Below are positions 11,225 to 22,349 of a stretch of 64,000 nucleotides of DNA, one piece after another. This DNA is from Vandiemenella viatica (taxonomy: Eukaryota; Arthropoda; Insecta; Orthoptera; Morabidae): positions 14,742,148 through 14,806,147 of the forward strand of contig CM061914.1 of assembly GCA_031002005.1 (NCBI GenBank), written 5' to 3'. Under the pieces are notes generated by a model. It was not told where the DNA came from. It worked only from the letters and a program-made list of their open reading frames with translations, and did no database searches. The translations under genes were made by a program, and so were the position numbers. How positions within the stretch are numbered: the first letter of the stretch is position 1; each line of letters opens with the position of its first letter.

Positions 11225-12961
11225 ATAAAACAGAAGAAAATCGCTCATAGAAATTACAAGAAGAGAAGAACCAGCAGTAATTACATCGCATTTAGTAATT
11301 TACGATCAGAATGCAAAAATATAAGTACAGCTTGTTATAATAATTATATTGATAAAATTGAATATGATCTGAAAACTGACACTAAAAAATTCTGGAGTTT
11401 TATTAAGAATAAGCGACGACACAGTGATGTTGACATCCCCTCAACCATGACCTGGAACAGCACAACTGTGAATAATGGTGCTGATGTCAGCAACTTATTT
11501 GCATCATACTTCAAGAGCATATACAAAGAACCATCAGAACTTCTAAATGCTGATACTACGCATGACAGTAGCAATAAATATCCAGATGTGAACCTCTCTA
11601 AATTTGAAGTTCACTTTGATGATGTATTTCGTGAGCTTACACGACTGAACATAAATAAGGGTGCTGGACCCGACCAGATACCTAACAGCCTATTGAGAAA
11701 TTGTGCTGCTGGACTCTGTGAGCCAATCACTCACATCTTCAATAAGTCTCTTGAAACAGGAAGTTTTCCCTCAACGTGGAAAATAGGATATATTATACCC
11801 ATACATAAATCAGGTGCAAAATCCGACATCAGCAAATATAGGCCAATTTGCATTCAATCCTCACTGGCAAAGCTTCTAGAGAAAATTGTCCTGCCACAGC
11901 TTACCTTTGCATTTAAAAATGTCGTAACCTCAAGACAGCATGGATTCTTTGGCAGAAGATCTACAACAACTAATCTCTACCTGTATGTTAACTTTATACT
12001 TAATGCTCTGAATAAAGGTCAGGATGTGCACTCTATATATACTGACTTTAGCAAGGCCTTTGACATGGTGAACCATGATATTCTGATAAATAAATTAAGT
12101 CGTTATGGTATAAGATCCAAGGCCTTGGATTGGCTTCGCTCGTACTTATCTGACAGACATCTACAAGTACGAATTAATGGCCATTTGTCGAATGAGTACA
12201 CTGTTTTGTCTGGTGTGCCACAAGGTTCCCATCTAGGACCTATTCTATTCAGCATCTTCATAAATGACATTGGTAAAAAGTTTATGTCTGATTATTTGCT
12301 CTATGCTGATGATATGAAGATCTTCAGAGCTATTTACAGTGCTCATGACATTGATATATTGCAACAAGATATCTCCGAGTTAGAGGTATGGTGTCAGTTA
12401 AATAAGTTACACCTTAATATAGAAAAATGTGCTGTCATGGTGTTTTCTCGACGTCTCAACCAGCTACCTGTTAATTACTCTATATGTGGTCAAAACGTGG
12501 GAACAGTCAATTCAGTTAAAGACTTGGGAGTGATAATCGATGACAGGCTTACCTTCTCAGAGCACATTAATTACATAACTCAGCGAGCATTTCGTGTCCT
12601 GGGTTTCATATGTAGAGCTGGTAAAGAATTCAAAAACGTTAATACATTGTTTCGACTTTTCTCTGCCTATGTCAAACCGTTACTTGATTATGGTAGTATT
12701 GTATGGTCACCCTTTACAGACCAGCAAATCAGCCGTGTCGAAAAAGTTCAACGCAAGTTTTGTAAGTTTCTGTTACACTATTTTCATCGTGAAAACATGG
12801 AAGATGTGTGTGATGTATATCAACATTATAAGATTAACAGCTTGCAAAGTCAGAGGCAGTTGACTGACCTATGCTTCTTTTACAAAGTCATCAATGGACT
12901 TATTGATTCACCAGATATACTCGAACAATTCCAATTTAATTGCTCTAGGGTAGGCCTATGA
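11225..12961 (+). pseudogene. LINE reverse transcriptase, 5'-truncated
   Basis: RT motifs appear in order: NKGAGPDQIPNSLLRN, the DFSKAFDMVNHDIL box, SGVPQGSHLGPILF, and the catalytic YADD at about 12303. A C-terminal domain (KDLGVIIDDRLTFSEH, KPLLDYGSIVWSP) follows. The endonuclease and ORF1 are missing. After the stop at 12961 the conserved C-terminal tail is still readable in another frame (RLLDAVKPNK). The motif style fits the CR1/Jockey group. The clade was not resolved. Confidence 0.85.
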
Positions 12962-13214
12962 ACAAGACGACTGCTGGATGCTGTGAAACCCAACAAAAAT
13001 TATGTTGCTTCTGGGCCGTACCATAGGATAGTAAACCTGGTTAACCTATATGCAACCAACGTCAACTTCTTTGGAGGTTCTTATACTGGACTGATCTACA
13101 ACATTAAAAGACTTTTGTGAATCACTTATTCATTTTGTAGCTTGTATGTTGATGATAAATTTTATTTAAATATGTACAAAGCCGATTGGCGTTTAAATAA
13201 ATAAATAAATAAAT
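11225..13214 (+). mobile_element. 5'-truncated non-LTR retrotransposon (CR1/Jockey-like) in the LTR
   Basis: Only the RT half remains, with a (TAAA)n-type tail at about 13193-13214. The reading frame of the RT fuses upstream with errantivirus sequence, so the apparent long frame from 11057 is chimeric. I could not define a target-site duplication. Confidence 0.8.
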
Positions 13215-13920
13215 ATACTCAATATTAAAGTAAAATATAATTGTTAAAAAGATATTTAGATGTAGCCTGTGTATTGCCTACGCTGTGTTGGCCACACGTG
13301 TTGGACAGCCAAGCGGGCAGACGCGTTGGGGTGCAACGGTCATTTGGAATCAATAGACCGTATAGGAAGGCGCGCTGCAGATAGGGTCAGATGCAGAGCA
13401 TGGTCTGTTGGGGATAAATAGACCTTATAGGAAGGCGCGCTACCGTCAGGGTCAGATGGAAAAGGAGTATCATGTAAATAAGAGTTTGTGTCACCCATTG
13501 GTTTTGTTTACAACCACACTGGTCGAGCAGGCGTGCTGCTGTTCATGGTTTAATAAGATTCAGCCAAGTGACACGAGGTTAACTCTTTTGACCTAGTATA
13601 AAGGATCACGGAGACCACAGGGAGGGGCCAGTACCATCAAGTTGCTACGTAGTGCTGTACAGTTTGCATCGCTGTACTGCTGCGTATTATTGCTGCCGTA
13701 GTTGACCAGCGGATCTGACTTGGGGAAGCAGTAACTTTCTCTCCCGCACCTAGCATTTCCTAACAACCTAGTTCAAACTGTCTGTAGACTAGTTTGAAGT
13801 TATTAAACTCCAATGTTCTGGAATTGGCTTTGTCATTTCTAGCGTGAGTTTGCCTGCCTACTTTCCATCCAAAATCCTTTGGCGAGAGCCGCTCCTTGCC
13901 TCAGGTATCGAACCCGTGTC

Positions 13921-14680
13921 CTCAATATTTCAGGTTGTGGCCAAAAGTTAAGTGGCTTCCAATCTGGGATAGGACACTATCCTGGTCCAGGTTGCATTTC
14001 AATCTAACAACAGGCAGTTCAATCATTACCGTGGTGCCATAATCTGATGATGAATTCTTGTAGAACTCGACGAAATAAATCGAAAATAAAGAATAAAATT
14101 TTTTGATATCTTTCTTGATTTTCGAGATATAGCATGTTGAAAATCAATTATAACTGTGCTTTTGGCGAAGTTTCCTCTGGTCCAGGACGTATTTCAACCT
14201 AACAACAACCACCAGGAAGAAAAAAAACACATATAGTGCATTTCCACCGTGTAGATATAGCGGTTTTGGTAATTTGTTTTTTCTGGTCCAGGCCAGATTT
14301 CACCCAAACCACCTAAATTTTGAGATAAAATTTCTCGAGAACTAAGCGAGATATGGAAAGAAAATGTATTATTTGTTTTCGATTTGTCTCTTCGAGTTAC
14401 ATACGATATCATCATCAAATTTGGCAATGTCGAAATTTTTCTTGTTCCAGTCCGCATTTAAACCTAACCACGTCAATTTTGAGATACAATATCTCGAGAA
14501 TTAAGTAAGATATCAAAACATTTTATTCTCTACTTTCAGTTTTTTTCGTCGAGTTACATAAGAATCCATCAACAAATTGCGGCTTCACGGTTATCGTAGA
14601 ATCCCATAACCACATACAGTACTACGCTAAACCACGGAGGAAATATTTCCTTCCTCCATGTGCTAAACATGCCGCCAGAG
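13921..14680. repeat. Diverged repeats with a CTGGTCCAGG core
   Basis: Copies of a unit starting TGGTCCAGG...ATTTCAAYCTAAC begin near 13991, 14177, 14280 and 14444, with one more near 15461. Two neighbouring copies also share TTTGAGATA and TCTCGAGAA segments. Spacing is irregular (about 186, 103 and 164 bp). No coding capacity was seen. Confidence 0.6.
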
Positions 14681-16200
14681 AAACAATACTTACTTTACAC
14701 GCATATTAATACATATACTTTTCACATTTCAATGGTCACATTGCATCGCGAAATAAACCAAATAAAAAATCTATAAGGGTTCTTCAATCTTAATTTTTTA
14801 TATTCGTTATTCAGAATTATTCTAACACATTTGAATAGCTGACACAGTTACATGCGGCTGAAATAAGGCATCAGTAAAACCAAAGTAAATTAAAAATAAA
14901 TCTTAACAGCTTACATCATTCCAACGTAATATTAGTTTTAATGGGTGGAAGGTGATATTTTCCACCGGCCGGAAACTGGTACTGCCCTGTTGAAATTTGT
15001 ATCAATTGCTTCATTATAATGGCATCTTCTTCACATTTGCGCCATCCTTTTTTTCCGAAACGTCGCCATGAATTAAATTAAGAATTCTGAAACGTAAGAC
15101 GCTCCGCAACCGAAAAATGTTAGCAACACTTTCGTTAGAACGAAGTAATGAATTAAGTAACAAAAAACGCATGCCTTCTGCTGTAACTTCAAGTGCCAAT
15201 TCTAATAACAATCTATCAAAACTGCCGCTAACATTGCGAAAATTAACTTACATACATGTGATATCAACAAATACTTTTACATAAACTAATATTAAATAAA
15301 TCTAAGCAACTAATAAGTATGTTCAGTCAGTTAATTTATTCGTGGATGCCTAGAAATGTTATTAAATAACGTGGATATTTCTCTGCAGTTGCTTAACTAA
15401 TCAGAATTGTTACAAAATAAAGCTCATTGTGCTGTAGCAAATAGCTTCAGTTGTCATCATGGTCCAGGTTGCATTTCAGCTTAACCATAATATCCGCAAA
15501 AATTTCTGATAGAAAAGCAAAGTTTCAATCACGCTCAATTTACTACATTCCATGCATCGCGATATAAACTAGATCCCAAATCTTCACAGGTTCTGACACA
15601 TTTCTTTCTTAATAGCTACCTATGATGAAGATCGATATTTTAACGGCTAAGAAAGCTTACATCTGCTGAAATAATGACTCCAGCAAGAACGAAGGATGCT
15701 AAAAATAAACCTTAACAACTTAAGCTATGCCATGTAATATTTCATTGTGGTATAGGCCGTATATATCGCGAACAATTTGCAACTTCTTTCATTTGAACCA
15801 TGTAATGTTTCAGTAAAAAAACTGATAATTAATATGCCAATTTAAACACAAATAATTTCAGTAATAGGACACAATTTAAATTTTGAAAAAAACTAAATTA
15901 TTCATGCCCTCTGCGTTAACGTCAAATGAAACTTGTAATTCTAATCCATGCTAGTTATACTCTAACCAAACATTTAGCAGCACTGATGCTCGAAATACAA
16001 AGCTTTTATCTTACAATATCTTTGGACAAAGAATTTAAGGAATACTTCAATATGTCAAAAGAATATTACGTAAATATAAGTATCTAATGATTGATATATC
16101 GATTTTAATGCAATACATACTTTTATTTCAGTGTTCTGTGAGTTAATTTATTCACTGTTGCTTGGAAATGATATTAAATAACGCGCACTCCCACAAATAA
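14680..16200. repeat. Diverged tandem duplication, period about 0.73-0.81 kb
   Basis: Blocks recur in the same order. GCATCGCGAWATAAAC is at 14743 and 15554. TAAAAATAAAYCTTAACARCTTA occurs in both copies. ATGCCYTCTGC is at 15171 and 15904. GTTAATTTATTC...GAAATG is at about 15330 and 16142. The block distances (733-812 bp) differ through indels. No open frame is shared, so this is non-coding or very old. Confidence 0.65.
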
Positions 16201-16212
16201 TATCGTAAAGCG

Positions 16213-16262
16213 TGACGTCACAGCGCAACGTCATAGCTTTACGTCACCGCGTGGCATGACGT
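16213..16262. promoter_or_regulatory. Cluster of CRE/ATF-like ACGTCA motifs
   Basis: A perfect TGACGTCA (16213-16220) is followed by ACGTCA at 16228 and 16241 and TGACGTA near 16257, all within 50 bp of unusually GC-rich sequence. These match the cAMP-response element core. Function is unknown and there is no gene beside it. Confidence 0.35.
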
Positions 16263-16356
16263 AGGCGCGACACGCCACATCTTGTCTATTATATTATAGA
16301 TTATTGTAAGTAATGGTATACCATTGTTTTTTTAGTTAGTGTGCTGGTGTCTTGTG

Positions 16357-17100
16357 TCATAGTTGGTTGTTATTTATTTTGTTGTTGAGCTGTTCAATGA
16401 GTTTTTCTGAGTATCCATTACTGTTTGCTATTTGAATGATTGTATTATATTCTGTGGTGTAGTCTTTCTCAGATAAGGGTATCATATTTAGCCTGTTTAG
16501 CATGTGTCTGAGTGCTGCTTGTTTGTGATTGTTTGGATGGTTAGAAGTTTTGTGCATTATAGTGGCAGTGTGTGTGGGTTTTCTATATATGCTGAAGAAG
16601 TGTAATGGACCTTGTTTGGTTATTCTTATGTCAAGTACGATGAGTGAGTTGTTTGTTTCTTTCTCTAAGAAAAATTTTATGTTGCTGTAGATGTTATTAA
16701 TTTCTTCATGGAATATGGAAATATTGTGTTGTGGTTTATCTATCAAGCAAAGGACGTCGTCTACCTATCTGTGCCTGTAGAGTATGTTGTATTTTTTGTT
16801 TCTGAATATATGGTGTTCTACATGATCCATAAAAACATTTGCCATGATGCCTGAAACCGGAGAGCCCATCGGTAAACCTTCATTTTGGATATAGTATTTG
16901 TTGTTGAATTGGAAAAAATTGTGATATAACCAGATGTAGTATTTCTGTTATCTCTTTGATGTGTGTATCTGGGACTGTGTTGTGTGTGTATAGGTTGTTT
17001 TGTATAATCTTAATTGTTTCATTGACCGGGATGACAGAGAATGTATTTATGACATCAAATGATAAGAGTGTTGCTGTGTGAGGTATTGGTATCTTGTTTA
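16357..17100 (-). pseudogene. Penelope-like element reverse transcriptase fragment
   Basis: Read on the minus strand from about 17100, the sequence shows PLE RT motifs: LSFDVINTF, GLPMGSPVSGIMANVFMDHVE, then the catalytic box where the codon before VDD is a stop (R-stop-VDDVLCL). An open 129-codon stretch (16746-16357) follows with the PLE signature YRKPTHT...HKQAAL. The GIY-YIG endonuclease expected downstream is absent, so the copy is truncated. Confidence 0.75.
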
Positions 17101-17555
17101 TTTATTTATTTATTATTTTATTATTATTATTATTAACTGTGTTGTATTTTTGATGGTTCTGTCATTGTGGTATCTGTATTCATGTAGGAATTCATGCATG
17201 AATCTGCTTAGTTGGCATGTTGGTGCCTACACCACAAGAGCGAAATGCGTCTCGGGAATCAAAAAAATCACCAAAACCGCTGTTTTTGACAGAATTATTT
17301 ATAAAAGCTAAAAACTGAGTTGTGCATTTGACATTTTACTCTAGTGTGTTTACATTCAGTGGTCCTTTGGTATATTCCATATGTTCCATCAGATTCAAAC
17401 AGTAATCAAACACGATTACAATGTAAAATGTGCAACTGACCACATGTTACACGTGTTATGCTACACCGAAGTCGTGGGCTACCTCCTAATATTGTGTGCG
17501 ACTCCAGTTTCGCTGGCGATGTGCAGCAAACCGACATGACATTGACTGAAGTCAA
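17101..17555. other. No gene; short ATT-rich repeat and unassigned sequence
   Basis: A (TTTA/TTA)n microsatellite at about 17095-17135 is followed by unassigned sequence. No convincing coding or structured feature seen. Confidence 0.5.
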
Positions 17556-17660
17556 GTTGGGAATAGCGATTACAATCCAGCAATGCCGGATCCTACATCA
17601 TTTGGCAGTGTGGCGGATCCTGCACAAAATTAAGTTGATCCGTAATCTGCAAAACAGGGA
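17556..17660 (+). repeat. Terminal fragment of the same hAT family as 23030-24617
   Basis: ACAATCCAGCAATGCCGGAT and the following GGCGGATCC and CACAAAATTAAG segments match the reverse complement of the right end of the hAT at 24617. Only about 100 bp of one end is present. Confidence 0.6.
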
Positions 17661-18150
17661 ATAAACCTTTTCAATCTGTATTACCTTTCCTCCCCTACAT
17701 CACTTTCTGCCTGGATTCAGTATCTACCAGTTTTATTGCCTCGTTTGCTTGTACCCTTCAAGTTCACAAATGTTGGTTTATGTCATCTTTCATGATTTTA
17801 AGTAAACAAATTCACTTCTACTTTTTTATAAGAACTCCTGTTTGTTTTTGTTGTATGCATTACTATAATTTGAGTTATGCATCCTATTGCAAAATTAGTT
17901 CCCAGTTCATACACACAAAAATGACACAATTGGGATTGTATCTGAGAATGAAGTAGAAATAATAGATAAAGAATGTTTAAACTATTTCAAAAAGGAAAAA
18001 TCTTTGAAATAAATGGTTTCCAGAATGCTTTGCATGAATGTTTTTACCATAAATTGTTTCTGTACATCATCAGATTTGAGCTATCTGTTTTCAAAAAAAT
18101 ATATTTCGAATTTGTAATTCTGCTAATATTATAATTTTTTAATTAATTTA
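17661..18150. other. No gene recognised
   Basis: AT-rich sequence without repeats or open frames that I can assign. Confidence 0.4.
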
Positions 18151-18340
18151 ATTTAATTGCAATGGAGCACAGGCTCTGGTGGCAATTTCCCTATCCTGCA
18201 CCCACCTACATTTGCCCTCTACAAATTTTATCTTTAAATTCTTTCAAAGTTTTCAGTAAATTATTCATCATTTCTCTTGGTAACTCATTCCAATCCGTGA
18301 CACCCTTACCTAAAAAAGAGAATCTTCCCATACCCTTGTG
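18150..18340 (-). pseudogene. LINE RT C-terminal relic
   Basis: The minus strand encodes FSFLGKGVTDWNELPREM followed by a helical K-rich stretch. It resembles the short C-terminal tail after RT in CR1/L2-type LINEs (KDWNSLP-like). Only this tail is visible. Confidence 0.4.
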
Positions 18341-18755
18341 CCTGAAATCAAGTGCCAGCTTGTGGCCATGGTCATCTTATAGTCAAAAAATTTTCAAATA
18401 CCATACCAGTTGACATAATCGTTCAGTCTGAATATCTCAAGAAACAATGACAAAGATTTTTGTCGAGTTTTGATGAGTAGGCATCTCAAAAAATCACCAG
18501 TATCTGAATGTTTATGTTCACAGCAAAGAAACACATTTTAATCTTGGCTTCGAATATTCGGTTCAATCGGAACTCATTTTACTCTGTGAAAGAATTTTCT
18601 TCTGCAATTTGGTAACTAAGAACTACTGAGAAAATACTATACATTTGGTGTATGGAATGGTAAGGTGACAAAGTTGTTCACAATTATTAAAATGATATTC
18701 TGTCTATTGAAACTGTTGACAACTGCAGTAATTACATTGTCTGCAAAATTCACTC
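18341..18755. other. No gene recognised
   Basis: AT-rich sequence with no supported feature. Confidence 0.4.
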
Positions 18756-18759
18756 ATAC

Positions 18760-19024
18760 ACAGTGGCTAACATGGGATGACACGTACTTACAAATTACAG
18801 TGGAAATTTATTAAACTAACAGGTTTTTTAGTAATTGACTCATCATCAGTGTTGGTAATATTATTGATATTGTTAATAAGTGTATGCATTGTTCTACCTA
18901 TGTAGTAACTAACATGGGAAAGTATTTGCAGATCACAGTAGATATTAATTATACTAACAGGTTGTTAAGTAGCTAACTGGTTATAAACGGCCAGTATATT
19001 ATTGATATTATTAATAAGTGTATG
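18760..19024. repeat. Two diverged tandem units of about 120-145 bp
   Basis: Both units run from CTAACATGGGA through ACTAACAGGTT and TATTATTGATATT to AATAAGTGTATG. The second unit is interrupted at its end by the LINE at 19025. Confidence 0.65.
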
Positions 19025-22000
19025 GGGGACACAGAAAGAATCTCGCAGAAGAGTGAGCTAATCTGTACACTCGGGCATCCCCTGGGCGACGGCATTTCCG
19101 GCTAATCTTTCCACCACAAAGGCGTTGCGATGAGTAACTATAAAAACAATGGGCCTTTTTCAAGATCAATTTAAACAATAACGTTAATCAACATTATCTA
19201 CAATTAAAGAAGAACTACTCAGTGATATATGCCACAGATCTGAATGTGACATTCTATGTTTACAAGAGACACACAGATATATCGCTCAGAGAAGACCAAA
19301 AATAGTAGGAATGCGTCTTATAGCTGAGAGGCCACACGGACAGTACGGTAGTGCCATCTTTGTAAGATCAGATCTAGCAGTGATTTACACTTCTTATACA
19401 CAGGGTAATGAGACTGAAATACTGAGTATCGAATTGAGTAACTGCACGGTCACGTCAATATACAAGACACCAAATGAGAATTTCCAATCCGATCCACCAG
19501 CAAATTTCTGCAGTCAGACTTCACTTATTGTAGCTGGTGACTTTAACAGCCATAGCAGCGTCTGGGAATATGAGGATGATGACGAGAATTGGGAAGCTGT
19601 ACTAATGTGGGCAGAACATCATAAGCTGACTCTTCTTCATGACAGTACACTCCGACATTCTTTTAATAGTGGAAGATGCAAGCAGGGTTATAACCCTGAT
19701 CTGCTGTTCGTAAGTGATGACCTGCCCCTCAGTGTACCAAAACAGTTTCACAACCAATACCTAACACCCAACATAGACCAATACCTAACACCCAACATAG
19801 ACCAATATGCATTCATGAATTTGCAGCAATCAGACCGTTGAAGATTCCATTCCGACGAAGGTTTAATTTCAAAAAAGCTAATTGGACAGCTTTTACTGAA
19901 AATTTAGACAATATGATTTCAAAAATAGAACCTTTGCCTGAGCGATATAATTACTTTGTAGACGCTGTGAAAACAAGTTCCCATCTTTCAATTCCTAGAG
20001 GTTGCCGCACAATATACATTCCAGGCATGAACAAAGAGGTTTCACCTCTCCTGCATTAATACCTGAGGCTCTTTTAAAGAAAATCCTTTTAGCCAGGAAA
20101 CTGTAGAATCTGGGTTAACACTGTGCTCCGCACTTTCAAAGACTAATCGAGAACGTTGGATTGAGACCATGGAAAACATGGACCTGTCCAAAAATAGCCG
20201 AAAGGCGTGACAACTTCTGAAAAGGCTTTGTAGTGACCCATGAGTAACCAATACACATGCTAACGTAACACCCAACCAAATAGCTCATCAGCTACTAATG
20301 AATGACAAAGGAGGAAGACTCAGAAAAAGAGACAAGACTAAGATAATTAGACAATCATAAGTAGAAACAAAAGATCTCTCCACGGAATTTCAAATGAATG
20401 AGTTGTCGAAAGCTATTAAAATGTGCAAAACTGTAAAAGTAACTGGACGATAATACTGTGGAGCAGCTAAAACATTTTGGTGCCGTTGCAATGTAATGGC
20501 TTTTGCGTATTTACAACAACTGCCTCCGAGGTAAACAGATACCTAAGATATGGATAAAGACGAAAGTTTTTGTCATATTGAAACCTGGGAAAGACTCTTC
20601 TATTGCCAAAAACTATAACCCTATTTCTCTGTTAAGCCATCTCTACAAGATATTTGAAAGGATGCTGCTTAATTGACTGAGCCAAAAAATCGAACCGAAA
20701 CTGATTCACCAGCAAGTGGGTTTCAGACCAAACAAAAGCTGCATCGCACAAGTCCTCAACCTGACTCAGCACATTGAGGAGGGTTTTGAGCTAGGGTTGA
20801 TCACAGGAGAGCTGTTTGTACACCACTCTGCAGCATATGACACTGTACAGCATAACATCCTGTTACATAAACTATATCATCTCTCAAATGATTTTGAATT
20901 TAAAGAAATCATCCGAATTTTACTTCAGAACTGAAGGTTTTACGTCGAATTTCAGGGCAACAAAAGTCGATGGAGAACACAAAAAAAGGGGCTGCCCCAA
21001 GGAAGTGTCTTGGTGCCGACATTATTCAACATTTACACCAATGATCAACCCCAGCCGCCAATGACCCGAAGCTTTGTCTATGCAGATGACTTAGCACTAG
21101 CAGTACAATCCAAAGATTTTGAAACAGTGGAGGAGCATTTAAGTAATGGTTTACAATCTTTCACAACCTACTATGAAGACAATCAGTTGAAACTGAATCC
21201 ATCCAAAACTCAACTATGCACCTTACATTTACAAAACAGATATACCAACAAGAAATTAAAAGTCAGGTGGTGGGGGGGGGGGGGGGGGGTCTAGAATTAG
21301 AGTGTTTCAATCCAAAATATCTCTGAGTTACTCTAGATCGCTCCCCCACTTACAAAAAAGAACTGCTTAAACACAAAAGGCAATGTTTCAGCCCGCAACA
21401 ATATCCTGTGAAAACTCACAGGAAACATATGGGGTGCACATCCCACAGTGCTCCGAACATCAGCTCTTGCACTGAGTTATTCTGCTGCAGAATATGCCTG
21501 TCCCGTTTGGTACAACTCTGCTTATGCCAAATAAGTAAACGTTGCATTACACGAAACCTGCAGAATTCTAACAGGCTGCCTCAGAGCCACACCGATTGAA
21601 AAACTATATGATCTGGCAGGAATCGCTCCCCCTGATATAAGACTGAACCTAGCTGTAATGTCAGAAAGAAACAAGGCTAATCAAAATGCTGCTCATCCCT
21701 TATTCGGGCATCAACTTCCAAGACAAAGGCTGAAATCTAGAAAAAGCTTCCTTAGGACGACAGCTGCTTTAGATGTATCGCCGAAAGTTGCCCGGCTCAA
21801 TTTGTGGCGAGCCTGAATGCCTTCTGTGAATCAATGGATACCTACTGCAGAGGCACTACCAACAGGTGGCAACCTCAACTGGAAGATCTGGAGAGTGTTA
21901 AATCGGCTGAGAAGTGGAGTGGGCAGGAAAAAAGATAACCTGGCAAGATGGCATTATCTTGAAGATCCTAATTCAGCATGTGAGTGTAGGGCAGAACAGA

Positions 22001-22216
22001 CCATTCAGCATTTACTGGTATATAACTGCCCGCAGTGCCCATCAACCAGCAAGCTGCAAGACTTCCTTCGCATCAGTGACAATGCCATACAAGTTGCTGA
22101 GTTTTGGTCATCCATCAAATGAACTTTGTTGTTGATTGATATTATTTTATTTATGTTATTGTTATTACTGTTTCTAACAATTTTAAGCAGCATTTTTGAC
22201 ACAAAATAAATAAATA
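19025..22216 (+). mobile_element. APE-type LINE (Jockey/I-like), 3.2 kb, 12-bp TSD
   Basis: AATAAGTGTATG at 19013-19024 is repeated at 22217-22228 after an (AAAT)n tail; the AATA part overlaps the tail repeat. The element starts GGGGACACAG. It holds endonuclease and RT but no intact frame. The site after the element continues the tandem repeat that precedes it, which confirms the insertion. Confidence 0.85.
19220..22122 (+). pseudogene. LINE ORF2 (endonuclease and RT), multiply frameshifted
   Basis: An AP endonuclease domain reads from about 19220 (LCLQETH, then VAGDFNSHSSVW near 19533). A 21-bp in-frame duplication (QYLTPNID twice) lies at about 19757-19804. The RT follows in several frames: GFRPNKSCIAQVLNLTQHI (about 20716), GLPQGSVL (about 20988) and FVYADDLAL (about 21075). 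A C-terminal zinc-like segment (CECRAEQTIQHLLVYNC) reads near 21985-22035. An 18-G run (21272-21289) interrupts the frame. The domain order is standard; breaks make it non-functional. Confidence 0.8.
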
Positions 22217-22290
22217 AATAAGTGTATGTACTGTTCTACATCCCCAAGACTGTTCTGCATCTACATCCACACTCTGCAAATCAAAAAGTA
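22217..22290. repeat. TSD and CR1-tail-like fragment
   Basis: After the TSD the sequence CATCTACATCCACACTCTGC resembles that at about 27050 (CATCTATACTCTGC), beside the antisense CR1-like LINE. Confidence 0.4.
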
Positions 22291-22349
22291 TTGGATCACC
22301 TCCCAGAAAACGCAAACATAGGTAGTGGAATGAAACCTGTGATAAGGCA

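Larger units (their letters stand above)
1..13920 (+). mobile_element. Ty3/Gypsy errantivirus-like LTR retrotransposon, nested and decayed
   Basis: The order leader, gag, protease, RT, RNase H, integrase, envelope, polypurine tract and 3' LTR is that of an insect errantivirus. The 5' LTR lies before the window. Two later insertions interrupt the element: a P-like DNA transposon in env (5901-10109) and a LINE in the 3' LTR (about 11225-13214). Frameshifts and stops in gag, protease and the RT join show it cannot work alone. The right end is uncertain because no second LTR is available for comparison; 13920 is an estimate. Family assignment is firm from the YLDD RT, the HHCC/DDE integrase and the envelope with a furin-type site. 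Confidence 0.9.
11210..13920 (+). repeat. 3' LTR of the errantivirus, split by a LINE
   Basis: The LTR starts TGTAATATATG at 11210. It is interrupted near 11225 by a LINE and continues after that LINE's tail at about 13215. A TATAAA box at 13597-13602 precedes a GC-richer transcribed stretch, and an ATTAAA poly(A) signal lies at about 13802. The 3' end is estimated, since the partner LTR is outside the window. Confidence 0.55.
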
